Shown here: positions 14,501 to 26,875 of the stretch, in pieces
How positions within the stretch are numbered: the first letter of the stretch is position 1
Layout: each line of letters starts with the position of its first letter
Assembly: GCA_013398175.1 (NCBI GenBank)
Contig: VZRZ01007703.1
Location: 2,246,848-2,310,847, forward strand
DNA: 64,000 nucleotides
From: Climacteris rufus
Lineage: Eukaryota > Chordata > Aves > Passeriformes > Climacteridae
Direction of reading: 5' to 3'
Made by a program: the position numbers and the translations under genes
The notes under the pieces: model-generated
The model's database searches: none
What the model was told of the DNA's origin: nothing
What the model saw: the letters and a program-made list of their open reading frames with translations, nothing else

Positions 14501-17500
14501 GTATTGATAATGTTTTCCCATTGGGTTTGTTAGTTCTTTTATTGCTGTGGTAAGCTGACTTTAAAAAAGACAAGTTTACTTCTTCAAAGTAATAGTAGCT
14601 ATATAAGCTGCTGAAAGACTTACTGTATTGTCTTCCATCAAAGAACCCAGCCTGGTTTTTACACTGCCTGTGCATATGAAATGGTGGAGACTGGAATAGC
14701 TGGGAGTTGATTTGAAGACACTTCTTGCAGAGGGTAAAATAGCTTAAGAACGAAGTTGTGATGATGCTTTTGAAACCAAAATATCCAAGAGGAAGATTTG
14801 GCCATGATTCACTACCCCAGAACAGTTTTGAAACACTGCCTTTGTCTAAAATTCTGTGAGTTCAGTAATGACTGTGGATAGGAAGCTGAATGTTTACAGT
14901 AATGAGTGATGTCAGGCAGCCTTTATGAAATCTTCCCTTGGCTTTCTAACCTGACAGGTCTTGGATGAAATGATGTGCTCGCACAGCTCTGGGTGGTGTC
15001 ACTCTTTCCCCTGTTAAGTGTTTTGTGTCCATGCGAGGGCACTGCAGGATGTAGCACAGATGTGGAGAAGAGCTCCATGGAGAGACTGAGGGAAGCAGAA
15101 TGGTTTACAGACATAACAGAAGATAAATCTAAGTATCTTATGTTATTAAAAACAAAAATTAAACCAAGCTACTCTTATTTCTTTAGAATGTGAATAAGTG
15201 AAAGTACGCAGAGATTTCACAATAAATTAATCCTAAAGCACACTTTGCAACAATTAATAACACAAGATAATACAGGTTTATTATTGCCTGTTTTGTATTG
15301 CTGGACTCTGAAATTATTTATGCACACATATTTAAGTAGTTTATCTTACCATATCAAATTGGGAGTGGAGTACATTTATGGGAGTGAAAGTGAAATCAAT
15401 GTAGTAAATGCCCCCCATCCACCCCACCTTTTTTTTCCTTAGCTCACTCAAAGGCAGCAAAAAATAGTGATTTTCACTCTTCATTGTTCTTTCTGAATCA
15501 AAGCAAACAGTCTAAAAATGCAAAAGCTAAAAATTCAACACTGTAAGTTTAAATTATAGCAGCAGCTGCGGAACTAGTTTTTCTACATCGGCAAATTAAA
15601 CGTAATAACATGTCCCCAACCCCTGAGGGACTGCCAGAGCCGCACCAGGCACCAGCAATTTCCATACTGTGGGGCTTTAAAAAGTTCTGCTGAGGTGCAG
15701 CTGAAGCCAGTACCCAGATTTTTTCCTGGTGATTTCCTATATTTGCTCTCCAGATAATATTCTAAAGTGCTGAATCTTAAAGGCTTCCATGTTTTCAAGA
15801 GCTGGGAGGATATCTAACATCAGAGTGTTATTTGTGCACCAACCCAACTGTTTCAATAACCAGTTTATCACTGGGGAGCAGAAATGGATTTTTAAAATTT
15901 TAAGATAGATCAGTGCTTTTACTGTCTAAAAGAAAATTTGTGTTTCCATTAGGAAGATGGTGTAGATACTGAATAGTTACAGGATTTAATCCTACTCTTT
16001 TGGGTAACATTTATTAGTATGCCTTTATAAATCCTATTAGACCTGTAATATTATCTGTTCTGCTGTACTCTGTAGTATGAAACAGAGATCTGTGTAAAAA
16101 TACTGGAAATTTTGTTATTACTGCCATTAGCTTAATGTAATAAAATTGTCTTATCCCTACCCTCAGACTCGTAGACCTTTGGCAGACTTAGTAAGCTGCC
16201 ACAAAAGCCCTAAAATCACATTATTGTCTCTCAAGAGGTGAAACAATATCTGTGTTTGTAGTGCATAGTGCCACTCTTGCTCTTTTCCAGCCAGTTAATT
16301 TTCTGCATGTTTTTATTTTAATTTGGGCAGAGCAGGAACTATTTAGGGTAATTGCCTGAAAAATCTGAAATATTATGGTACGGTATATCAGTGTAATTGG
16401 ATATTATTTTGGTATTTATTTTGGTAAAATATTTAATTTTATTAACTGCAATAAGTAAATGTATTGTTTTAGAGCTGTTTTTCTTACCCCAAGAACTAGG
16501 AGTTCACAGCCTACTTCAAAGGCATCCAAAATATGCCAGTCAGAGAGAGGAGTCTCATGCATGGTTTCGAAACTGAAATGTTATAATCCCAAATGGAGTG
16601 ATCAGGGCAAGATAGCTGCATTTATAACCAGCACAGTGTGTGTCTCACAGCTGGGAACCCCACCAGAAAGGTATGAGGCTGCTTCCAGGTTTCCCCCAGG
16701 TTTGTTCAGTCACCTTCTTGTAGATTTGAACTTGTTGTTTCTTCTTTTAGTTCTAGGTATTGATTAATGAGATTTGGAGAGGTGGGCTTTCTTTTATTTT
16801 GTGGTTAGTTTGGGGTTTTTTTGGTTTGTTCCCTCCAAATAGATTCCTCATGTCAAGTGTTCTTTTGTTGTTTTTCTGTGGACTGTTATTACATAGGGAA
16901 TATGGAGGAACAGCTGACCGTGACTGACGTGCTGTAAGAGCTGGATTTCTGTATAGCCTGTCATACAGCTCTGTTGAGGAAGGATACCCGAGAGGTGTTT
17001 TGTTAGTGCTGCTGCAGGGCTTTTAAAATTATAATACAGTGTTTGCTGGAATGGTGATGAGCTTCAGTGACAACTTCAGTAAATCAGACAAGACATTTTC
17101 AGCTGTTCTTCTAAATTTGATGCCTTATTCTTTGTGGGGTTGGGGCATACAGAAGGCTCTTTTAAAGTGAACGAAGTGGCTATAGTTTCAAAATTCAAAA
17201 CATTAGTGGAAAAAAAAAAGGAAGGTTTTGTATCACAGCTTAACACATTTTTAAAATGTAGATTAGAATAGTTTATGCAGCTATCAATTCCAACATGTCC
17301 GTAATTAAAGGAAGGGAAATAGAAATTATTCAGTGTGTCTCTAAGACTTATCATGGGTTGATTTTCTGAGTGTGTCATCCAGAACATCATCTTCAGAGCA
17401 GCCTGTTGACACTGCTCCCCGTGTAGAGCCATGTGGTTTAGGAGTAGTTGCCAGAGAGGAAAAAATAAAAGGTGAAGGATATTTTGGATTTATTTTCATT

Positions 17501-18106
17501 TTAAACATTAAGGGATTTAATGTCATAACTGCTTCATTCTGCTTAAAAGCAAATGGAGTGAGTGTCCCTAATGGTACATGGGGAATTTATGGTATGGTGT
17601 TGAAACCAAGATCGTGACAAGCAGCACTTCACACTACTATGTCTGTGGAAGCAGTTATGTTTTCAAAAAGGGTGTTATCCAGAAGGTCATGCCTTTGCCT
17701 CCCATCAACATCCTTCTACAATCCAGAATGCAGTTTGTATTTTTAAAATTAGTATCAAATGTTGACCATACTTAGAGTGTGATAGCTGCTATAAAAAATA
17801 TTACTTCCGTTCCTGTTTTAGAAACAATTTTTTGCATAGTTGCAGATTCCTTGAATCATACCGCCCAGATATCAAAGAGTTCATGCTTATACTTCCAGCT
17901 GTTTAAACTGGAAGTATTTCATATTACTATACAATGGCTTTATCTCACACAAACGTTCATTTCTACCTCTCATGGTCTACTTTGTACACCCTCATTGCGG
18001 CCTACCTACAGTTGTGAGATATTGGTAAAATAATTTCTGGATTCAGGATCACATTCAGTCAGTTATTCTACATAATGAAATCACTAATTTCACCCAGCTA
18101 AATGGC
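11513..18106. other. Unique AT-rich non-coding DNA
   Basis: No gene is recognised. An interrupted CA/TA dinucleotide tract sits near 13399-13441. Overlapping open frames on both strands occur between 17076 and 17617, but none has a recognisable domain. A perfect 10-bp stem hairpin lies at 17889-17917. Confidence 0.55.
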
Positions 18107-18666
18107 TGTCATGGCTTAACCCCAGCCAGCAACCAAATACCACGCAGCAGCTTGCTGTCTCCCCTAGGAGAAGCTAGGAAATTCATGAGTTGAGATAAAG
18201 ACATTTTAATATGGAAAGCAAAAGCTGTGCATGCAGCAAAGCAAAGCAAGGAATTAATTCATGATTCCCATGGGAAAGCAGGTGTTCAGCCTTCTCAAGG
18301 AGAGCAGAGCCCCATCACGTTTAACAGTGGCTTGGAAAGACTAACACCATCACTCCAAACGTCCCTCCACTTCTGCCTTCTTGCCTCCAATTTATAGACT
18401 GAGCAAGAAGTCACGTGGTCTGGAACATCCCTTTGGTCAGTTGGGATCACCTGTCCCAGCTGTGTCCCCTCCTGAGTTCACTCCCAGACTCCTCCCCAGC
18501 GTGGCCCTACAAAAAGCAGAAAAGGCCGTAACTCTGCATAAGCCCTTCTCAGCAATAACAAAAACATCTCTACATTATCAACCCTGTGTTCAGCACAAGT
18601 CCAAAACAAAACCACCTACCACCCACCAGGAAGAAAATTAACTCTATCCCAGCCAAAACCAACACA
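18107..18666 (-). mobile_element. Avian endogenous retrovirus solo LTR
   Basis: This is a complete 560-bp long terminal repeat. On the plus strand it starts TGTCATGG and ends CCAACACA, so both strands show TG...CA termini. Transcriptional sense is minus. In that sense I see a TATA box (TATAAA, complement of 18391-18396) and a polyadenylation signal (ATTAAA, complement of 18205-18210), giving U3-R-U5 order from 18666 down to 18107. Flanking bases ATGGC (18102-18106) and ATGGA (18667-18671) look like a 5-bp target-site duplication with one mutation. I recognise the sequence type from many bird genomes. A 5-bp duplication fits an ERVL-like or class I element better than the 6 bp usual for ERVK. 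No gag, pol or env lies next to it, so it is a solo LTR left by recombination. The plus-strand open frame inside it is an antisense shadow. Confidence 0.88.
18391..18396 (-). promoter_or_regulatory. LTR TATA box
   Basis: TATAAA on the minus strand lies in the middle of the solo LTR, about 185 bp upstream (in sense) of the ATTAAA signal. It marks the U3/R boundary. Current activity cannot be judged from sequence. Confidence 0.6.
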
Positions 18667-21600
18667 ATGGATTCATAAAAATTTTGATGAAAGCAACAAA
18701 ACAACCAACAAAGCAACAAAAAACCTCTAGAGAAGCAATCATGTCTCCATTAACCAAATTTTCACTTTAGTTATTCACATTTGAGTTCCTACATGCATGT
18801 CTAGACTGGATAAGTATGTTATTTTTACAGATTCCAACCCCTTCGTTCTCACTGGGTTTTGGGGTAGAAATGTAAATTCTTTGCATCTTTGAAAAATACT
18901 CCAGTTCAGTTTCTTGACCTTCAATATTAACACCTAATTCTAACCACTTTAGAGTGTCTGACAAGGAGGCTTCCATGAAGTGGGTAAGTTTCTTCCTGTC
19001 ACAAGGCTGTAAGATCTTTCTGTTCACAAGTCCAAATTCAGGTGATATTTTCCTCATGTGATATAATTTAGACCTAATACCACTGATATTGACTATATAA
19101 TGTACTCTGTATTACTGGAAAATTAAATTAGCATGGGATAATTCTTCAGTTTATTCACCCTTTCCTGTCCTATGTGACACTCATAATTTCTATTTTAATA
19201 TACTGACGTGTATTTATGTCTAGTAAGAGTTCAATTTCTATGTAAAACACATAGATTCTGTATTTAGAGAAGCCTTTCAGGGTGCTTGCTGAACATCTAC
19301 AGTTTACATATGGTATTAGAGCTTTTCTGAGTCAACCATTCAATTAAGCTTAGGAATTTCTTAGTACAAGTGGTGAATTTGTGGAACTCTCCCTTCCTTT
19401 GTACTGTAGTAAAATGATTGAGAAAATATTTTCCCACAAAAATGCTATAATACAATTTGGTGTATTTTTTTCCAATGGCTTGATTTCTTAAATTTGAGGA
19501 ATAATTACCTGCTTAAGCTAAATATGAAGCTTGTATTCAGGTGAAAAAAATTTCCTTTTCCCTTCTGCTAGGGAAGGAAAGGAAGTCAAGCTGTTAGTGG
19601 TCACAAAGCATTCTGACTTTACCTGTAGGTCTGTATCAAAATTTATGCAATTAACATGTTAATTCAGCATGATTATAGAGTGCTGTATGTCCTCCTTGAA
19701 TTTGTGTATTCCTATATGTGTCATGAGTTTCCTTTATTGTTTGGTCCAGTCATAGGCCATTGGGTATCATATCAGTATTTTGTTAATTGTAGCTGTGGTC
19801 TGCCCTTTGCTTTGCCACCTGATTTTGTTCTGCATCTATTGCAGTTGTGCTCCTCTTTTTGTGTTGGTATTTGCTGAGGTGCTTATCTGAGATCACTGTT
19901 AGGTATTAGCTTTGGGACAACACCATTCTTTTCTTTAAAAAAAAAACAAAAACAAAACAAACCAGGAACATATTTGAGAAAAATTTTCTTAGGTGTTCCT
20001 AGGCTCTGCATTAGTGCAGATGGTTCTGCAGAGCCCTGGGACTTTGGGTCACCAGCAAGTTGAAACTGCTCTATGGGCTGGTGGAAATAAAGCCGTGAGA
20101 CTGCCAGTGAGGTGCAGTGTGCTGTGAGTTCAGAGGTCCTGCCATCATCTGGTGGTGAGTCCAACAGCTGAAGTGATACAGAGGAGAAAAGCATCACATC
20201 ATGCTGTGGGAGGATAGCTGAATTGATTTAGGTGTGTTCCCAGCAGTTCGTTCTTTAAAGAACACTCCAGAAAGTGAATGTAACAACCCCCAAATCTCAA
20301 GCTAACCTGGATACAGGAGAAGAGTTATTTGTTTATTGCAATTTTTTTTTCTTAGAGAATGAAGCCAAGATATTACTTGACTGATTTTCATGTGTGTAAT
20401 TGCTGGAGCATTTTTTATTATGCCTTGTTCTTTCTGATTTATTTGAACCTGTTTCATGGTCTTTGCATTAACATTTGCCAGTTAGAATTCAGCTAGAAAG
20501 AACAGTTATAACCAAATATCTGATAAATTAAAATCATTTAGAATGGAACAAATCCCTGAGTTTTTGTCTCTAGACAGAAACTGTTCATCTCCTTTAATCT
20601 AGTGGTAAAATAATCTACTCTTAAATGGGAAGTCTAATACCCTAATAAGTGTCTCAGTGTTTGCTTCTCATATTGACTTGAATGAATGACTATGAATTTA
20701 TGTGGGTTTTTTTTCAATTTGACTCTTATATGTAAGATTTTTAGTTTGAAGCTGCTTTCGTGGCTTATAATAGCATGTCAGAGTGTAACTGGCTTTCCAC
20801 TTAACTTTAATACCAGAAATAATGATCAGCTAAAGTCAGACATAAATTCTGCAAAGTCTAATTTTTCATTTGATTCTAATGTTTCCTTTTAACTCAATAC
20901 ATGCCTGTCCAGAAACATTAATTTCAGGTTACTAATGGCAAAAAAACTTTGGAGTCAATCAGTAAACACAGAGTTAATCCATACAAAACCATGGCAATTG
21001 ATCTGTTCTAAAAATATCTTCAAATTTACCATTTATTTGCATTACTATTTCTTTTTCTTTTTTTTGGAAAGGAGTGTTGGCTAGTGGTAAAGTAGAGGAA
21101 ATGGTAACTTACAACCAGTGCTGTGACAATAGTAATAGCTCACTTTTAGAACTATTTTCAGTGTAAAAACAGCACACAGATTTCACCAAAAGAACCAAAT
21201 GCAAGAGTATGCAGGATGTGTAGGAAGCAAATTAATGCAGCCTTTTGACGTGAAGTAAAAATATAGATTTGTAACAAGCATGAGCTCCTAGGTCAACCTT
21301 AGAAATTCATAAAAGCCAGCTGTTGACAGCTTGTAACTTTCATTGGAATGAATTATAGACACTAACTCTTAATTTCACGAGCCTGTGTTTTGTTCTGTTT
21401 TTCCACAGGGCTCTTGCCTCCTTCAGAGTATCGGGATTAACAGTGCTTATACTTAAAAAGGAACTACAACCTTTTACTATGTTTTTCCCTTTTGACACGA
21501 CAGTATTTTAAATTAACATGCTTAGCAATATAAACACTTTTAAATTCCAAACTTAATGACAATACCAAGACCAAAACACATCTAGTTCTTGCCTTTAGCT

Positions 21601-24600
21601 GATTTCAATATGTATCACAGTATATTTTGTTTCATCTGTAGAAATGCTTACAGTAGAAATGAAGAATTTTTAATGAATTATGGGCTCAATTCATTGTGCT
21701 GACTTCTGAGAGACAAATTACATTTCACTGTGGTCAATTTGCAGTGTAAATACATTAAGTGGGTCATTGATGCCAAGGGTTTCCAGCTATTATGACAACA
21801 GAAGTAATTAAAGATGTCACAAGGAAGGCATAATGGACTTGACTGGGCACCAGATACCCTTCTGTTGACGTCTGTAAGTTTTGTTGCAATTTCTGCTTGC
21901 AGTTGATAAGGCGACAGTTGATTTATGGCTGATTTTGCTTGAGAAGCAAATGGAAGGTATCACTGGCAATCAGAATGGGTTGACCAGAGAACATTTTCAT
22001 GTTTATAACACCTTGTGCTGCATTTCTTTGTGGCTGTAGATGTGGTCATAAGACTTGGAGGCTTCAATATTCCTTCCTACATGTTTACAGTGAAGAAACC
22101 ACAGTAAGATGCTGAGAGCTGCCACTCCTCCGTGGAGAGCTGGAGACAGCTGAGGAGGCTCCAAGAACATTTGTGTTCAATGCTGGTTCCTACTGATCTC
22201 CTAGTTTAGATGCTACTTTTGGTCTCCCTTCCCACATTGACTGGCTTCTGTTACCCAATCTTTTAATAGGATGTGACCCTCTATTAGTAAACTTCAATAA
22301 TCTTAAAAAAGAGGTGGCATCTAATGGGCATAAGATACATAACATTTTTGAATTGTTAATTCTCTTAATTGTTAAGTAACTCTTTCATTTTTGTTTCTCA
22401 TCATCCTTCTCTGTCTTCTATCCCTTCATTTCCTTTAAAGCATGACACTTCTGCTTTTCGATGCAGCAATAAGAGAAACAGGCAGGAAGGGGATCAAAAA
22501 TGTTAAGATCCAATGTAAAGTAGTTGAGGGATTTTCAAAAATAAAGCTGAAGAATTTTATAAGGAAGTTAATGTTTAAGTTATTTCCCATGGGTTACATT
22601 TTCCACTTGGCAAGAAAGGTGAAAAATAAATGCAATTTGTAGAATTAGACTGGCAGTAGAGGGGAAGAGACTGTACTTTAAGCCTGATTGTTCACGTGTC
22701 TCTAAGGTTGGTCTCATTCAGAGTTTAAGGATAAACACTGTAGTTATATAACCAACTATCTTATAACAGGTTAGCATGTGAACAACAGGAACCAAAAATA
22801 TGAATGATTGATCTAGTACCTTATTACATTACATTTGTTACAACTATACTAAAAAATAAACTCCTTGCTGGCAATAGGTGCCAGATTGACAGCTCTGGAA
22901 TCTTAAATTTATCTATCCAAAGAGAATGTTTCTGACAGCAGGAGTTTGAAATCTCTCTTACTTCCCCAAAACTCAGCCTAGCAGGACTCAGTGCAGAACA
23001 TAAGGATTCAATTTTGCCCTCAAACCATTTAAGGCTTGTTTCTCCGCAGAGGTTAGAAAGTATTTAAACTGCATGGGGAAGGCACAGCTGCATGAAAGGT
23101 GTTGAAGTTGTGTGATAGAAAAGCACCAGATTATTACTCTGCATGCGATTGCTGACTGTGGAGAAGAGTAAGAGACTGTCCAGAGCTGCACCAACATCCC
23201 AACCCATGGTGCCTTCCCCAGTCCATGCAGAGCAGAGGGGTTCCCCATGCAATACCATCAGGCTCTGGGGACAATGAGGAGAAGAGTTGGGAAACAGAAT
23301 AAAGGTGAGGGGTCTCCTATGATTTTCCTGTGTACATTGATGCTGTTGTGGTCTTAGTAGTGTAGAGAGGAGCACAAAATCCTTCTGCAGGTAGCTCACT
23401 GCAACCTTTGCTGGACTTGATTTTAAGAATAAGTTTTGTATTCCTATGTGTAAGACAATGTATGTAACCTCTTTCTTAAGCAATTATATTTCTAACATCA
23501 GAGTTTCTTTAACGGCAGAAAAATGTTAGCAATTTTGGCCTAGAATCTTTGTCTTGTTTTTATGTCTTCTAGTGGTTTACTTCACTATGATTACTTTTTC
23601 TGCTCAGATTCTTCTATTTCAGTTTTGCGCATACCTTTTTCACTGTACTTTCATCCTGACCAGCACGATGGTGTGGTACACTGCAAATATGAATTGAAAC
23701 AGTGCAGTCTTCAATATAGGTGGCTCCTGATCCATCAGCATTCTTGTAGAAAGGAGACTGTTTTCAAAAAGTGCTGAGGGATTGTCTTGACTTGATTGGT
23801 GTCTGTGGAGCACCCAGAAGTTGTGTAGTACTTTGAGTAGCCTGTGTGTCTGCACAGTCTGCTGCTGTATTTTTGGAGCCTGACTACTAGCTTTGAGTTT
23901 TGTATCCCATCCAAGCAGGATAATGCAGAAAAGTGAAGGAAGGAAATAATGTTTCCAACAATGATTTTATCTGAGCAGCTAAAGTTTGAAAGAAGTTCAG
24001 AAGAGCCTTTAAGATTATATATTCAAACATGAATGATTGAGATGTGCAGATAATGTGGACTTCAGATAAAGCTCAGATGGACTGAAATGTATTTAGTTCT
24101 GTGATAGTACTAGAGGAAACTGATGGAAATATTTAGATTAAATAAGGATTAGATAAAACTGCAAAATATATTAAGACATGAATCTTAAATTGACGGAATG
24201 GACTAGATGACTGCTGCTGATAAGTTATTATTTTATTGGATCTACATATCAAAAATGTGCAGAGAGCTTTATAAAATTTAATTTTGCATTTTTCCAACAG
24301 GATTTTAAGTGAGTGGTCTTTTCTACTGGAATAGAATCTCATCAAGCACATCCCAGAATCGTTGACATTTCAACCTGAGCTTTAGTAGTACTGCAGTAGT
24401 GCCCAAGGTTGTCTGTAATAAAAACGTGGTGTTTGTGGCACTGGAGAAGAACCAGCAGATTTAAATCAGAAATTTGTTTTGTAATTTGGCTCCAATCAAG
24501 AAAAAATAATCCTTTTGTGTTTTTTCCTTTTTTTTTTCTCCTGAAATGTTGGCTTTTCTATAAAAGACCGTCTGTCTCTCCCAGAGCCATAGTAACTTCA

Positions 24601-26078
24601 AAGGTTTTGTCATCATTTACAAAGCTTGGATAGAAACAGCCAGCAGGATGTGGAATGTTTGTACAGCCTCTCTAATTCCACAAGGGACTAAACACATTTG
24701 CTGTTTTGTATTGAAATACAAGAGATTATGATATAAGATGAGAAGAAAGGATAACACAAATATATTCTTCACATGTTTTGCACTGAATATGTCAAAGCAC
24801 TGCTAGTCATTATTGAATGTAAGTGCAAGACTGAATACAAGATTACTGGTTAAATTCAAAGTTGAATGGAAGCCAATTAGACAGTTTTTTCAGCTTTTTT
24901 TAGTAGTTTTTTTAGCTTTCTTTGCATTATAATGCAGAATCCTGTATTGTCATAATGTAATACAGTTATTGTTAAAGATAACTATTGCTTGTAACATATC
25001 AGAATTATATATACATAAATTTCTGGTTGAAATTTCTTTTGTTCACTGTCTTCCAGAGGAAGAATTTGTGAGCAATTCTGGGAACAAACCAGTAGAGAAA
25101 AATAACTGTTGAGATTTTAATTGCTCCATGGTAGGAGTGACTGTGAGGAGAAAAGCAAATTATTTCAGAGAAAATTCCCTTGCTGAGAAGTAGCAATCTG
25201 AAGGGGCTCAAGGAATAGTTTTTTCATCATATGCCACTGTTTAATTGGGACAATTCCCCATCAGAGTTAAAATGGTGCAGTTCTCAGTTTCGCTTTGCTG
25301 TATGTAAGCATAATGGCAATGGAGTGCACCTTCAGCTACCAGTGTAATCTCTGGAGTTGTTTTTGGAGTGTTACTTGTTTGCCTGCTCACTTTCCTACCC
25401 TTCTGCCAAGGGATTTTCTGCTAGTTTGGGTCTATTTGAAGAGGAACTCACTGCTCTAGGTAAAGGGAAATAAAACTTGGACATCTCTAGATACTCAGGC
25501 TGTTAACATCTGAGAAGGCTGTTGACCTGGATAAGCCAGACATTACTGTTTTGTGGTATGTTTGGAGTAGAAAATCTGAGCTCCTCATGAACCTGGAACA
25601 GAACTAAACAAAACAGGTTGCAGAAACTAATTTTTCTCTCTCTCAGAAATAGTGGAAGAAAATTTAGTTTGTATGGCATGGGTTCAAGAGTAAAATTATT
25701 CAGTCTGTGGAAAAGACCCCCTCAATGTAGCCTTAAAAATTACTTAAATAGGTTTTTGAAAGGAAGAATACGATAACAAGACGTTGTATATGGAAAAAAA
25801 AATTATGTATATATTCATATATTGTATTCTGCTAAAGCTCATTATATCTGGCTTCTTTTTCAAATTTATGAACAGGGAAAAAAATAATCACTTTTTCAAA
25901 TCAAAAAATGAAAAGTGATTGCCTTTTTTAAGCTCTTTTTTCCAAAGGCATTTTCAAGGGGGGGATGTCTTGACTGTGCAAAAATTCTGTTGTTTCTACC
26001 AAGTAAAAGTTGGAGTGCCAAGTAATTTTGATTCTGGACAGTCTTTTTAAATACTATTCAATTATACTTAAATGTTTG
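18667..26078. other. Unique AT-rich non-coding DNA with candidate conserved elements
   Basis: No named gene is found. An unassigned minus-strand open frame sits at 18767-19057 and another at 23064-23483 (139 codons, no recognisable domain, slightly GC-richer DNA). The stretch 21640-21990 has the even, non-repetitive texture typical of conserved non-coding elements. A CT-rich tract ending in CAG near 21391-21408 resembles a splice acceptor, but no exon follows clearly. A 10-11-bp stem hairpin is at 25886-25920. No interspersed repeat is recognised. Confidence 0.5.
18767..19057 (-). other. Unassigned open reading frame, 96 codons
   Basis: An ATG-to-stop frame of 96 codons has balanced, protein-like composition (E, K, N and S rich, with mixed hydrophobics, and including LKWLELGVNIEGQE). 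I do not recognise any family, signal peptide or membrane segment. It begins 101 bp beyond the solo LTR boundary but shows no relation to retroviral proteins. Open frames of this length arise by chance in 64 kb read in six frames, so coding status is doubtful. Confidence 0.15.
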
Positions 26079-26108
26079 TTTTTTTTTTTTTTGTTTTTTT
26101 GTTTTTTT
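26079..26108. repeat. Poly-T / T7G tract
   Basis: A long T-run is interrupted by single Gs, giving TTTTTTTG-like units. It is low-complexity sequence, possibly an old poly-A tail in antisense, but no retrocopy is recognised next to it. Confidence 0.8.
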
Positions 26109-26557
26109 GATTTCTCCCCAAATGTTGATTTTTGTATTTGTCAGGTATGTTTCTAATTTTTGTTTGTGAAAGGAGAGAGATCTGGTTCAATGCATTAATT
26201 ACATCTGAGCTCTTTGCAGTACATAAATACATAAACTTGGAACACAAGAGTGAGGTGGGAAAGGGGTATCTCCTCCTTTTTACAGGTAGGGGAATAAGGC
26301 ACAAAGAAATGGAGAACTTACTGTTAAGGAAACATCCAAGTCTGCCCCTTCTTGACACTCTGAGAGTGGCACTCCCAGGTCAGAGATTGGCACTGCTGGG
26401 ACCGAGGCCCCTTCGCTGCAGGCAGCTCCAGTGACCCCATAGGTGCCCTCTTGACTCCCTGCACACCCCACTGTCACACAGTCAGACCAGGTTTCTCTAC
26501 TGGATCAGCCCCAGGTTTCCCAGAGCAGAGTCTCAGATGTCTCGTCCCATAAAGCCA

Positions 26558-26563
26558 TTTATT
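26558..26563 (-). promoter_or_regulatory. LTR polyadenylation signal
   Basis: AATAAA on the minus strand lies about 75 bp downstream of the TATA box, consistent with a short R region in the LTR-like element. Confidence 0.5.
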
Positions 26564-26701
26564 CCTGGCACAGCAACACAGAAACCGCTCGAGCTGGTGT
26601 CTCCGAAGAGGACCCTCAACAAAGGAATCCCTAGGATTTTATACCCTCCTTGTTTCCATGTGCGCCAGTTTCGCTCTTCTTCCCGTGCCTTTGTGTCTTC
26701 G

Positions 26702-26875
26702 GCTCCTGCCCTGCTCAGTGTCCATCCACCTCGCTGGCATCACCGGTCTCCATCTAGTTTGTTATCCAAAAGGTGGGCAATTTCCAGCTCCTGCTGTGTC
26801 TCTCACTGTCCACTCACCTGGCTGGCATCACCCGTCTTCATTCCCTTTGTTATCCCAGTTCATGGCCTCTTGTCC
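26702..26875 (-). repeat. Two tandem ~86-bp direct repeats in U3
   Basis: Shared landmarks recur at offsets of 85-88 bp: GCTCCTG at 26702 and 26787, and GCTGGCATCACC at 26733 and 26821. They lie upstream, in minus sense, of the LTR TATA box. Retroviral U3 enhancers are commonly duplicated this way. The copies have diverged by substitutions and small indels, so the duplication is not recent. Confidence 0.65.

Noticed and set aside
16459..16680. Possible exon ending CCAGAAAGGTATGAG, a splice-donor-like site
   Set aside because: No convincing acceptor or recognisable peptide; donor-like GTATGAG is common by chance.
17076..17617. Overlapping open frames on both strands
   Set aside because: No recognisable domain in any frame. 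Simultaneous openness on both strands argues for composition or non-coding constraint.
18381..18641. 86-codon plus-strand frame
   Set aside because: Antisense within the solo LTR.
21391..21430. Pyrimidine tract followed by CAG, splice-acceptor-like
   Set aside because: No donor or open frame of recognisable coding character follows.
23064..23483. 139-codon minus-strand frame outside repeats
   Set aside because: No recognisable family, domain or splice context. The length is within what chance allows for 64 kb in six frames, though it is the longest non-repeat frame.
25660..25700. B-box-like GGGTTCAAGAG
   Set aside because: No A-box with D-arm at the proper distance upstream.
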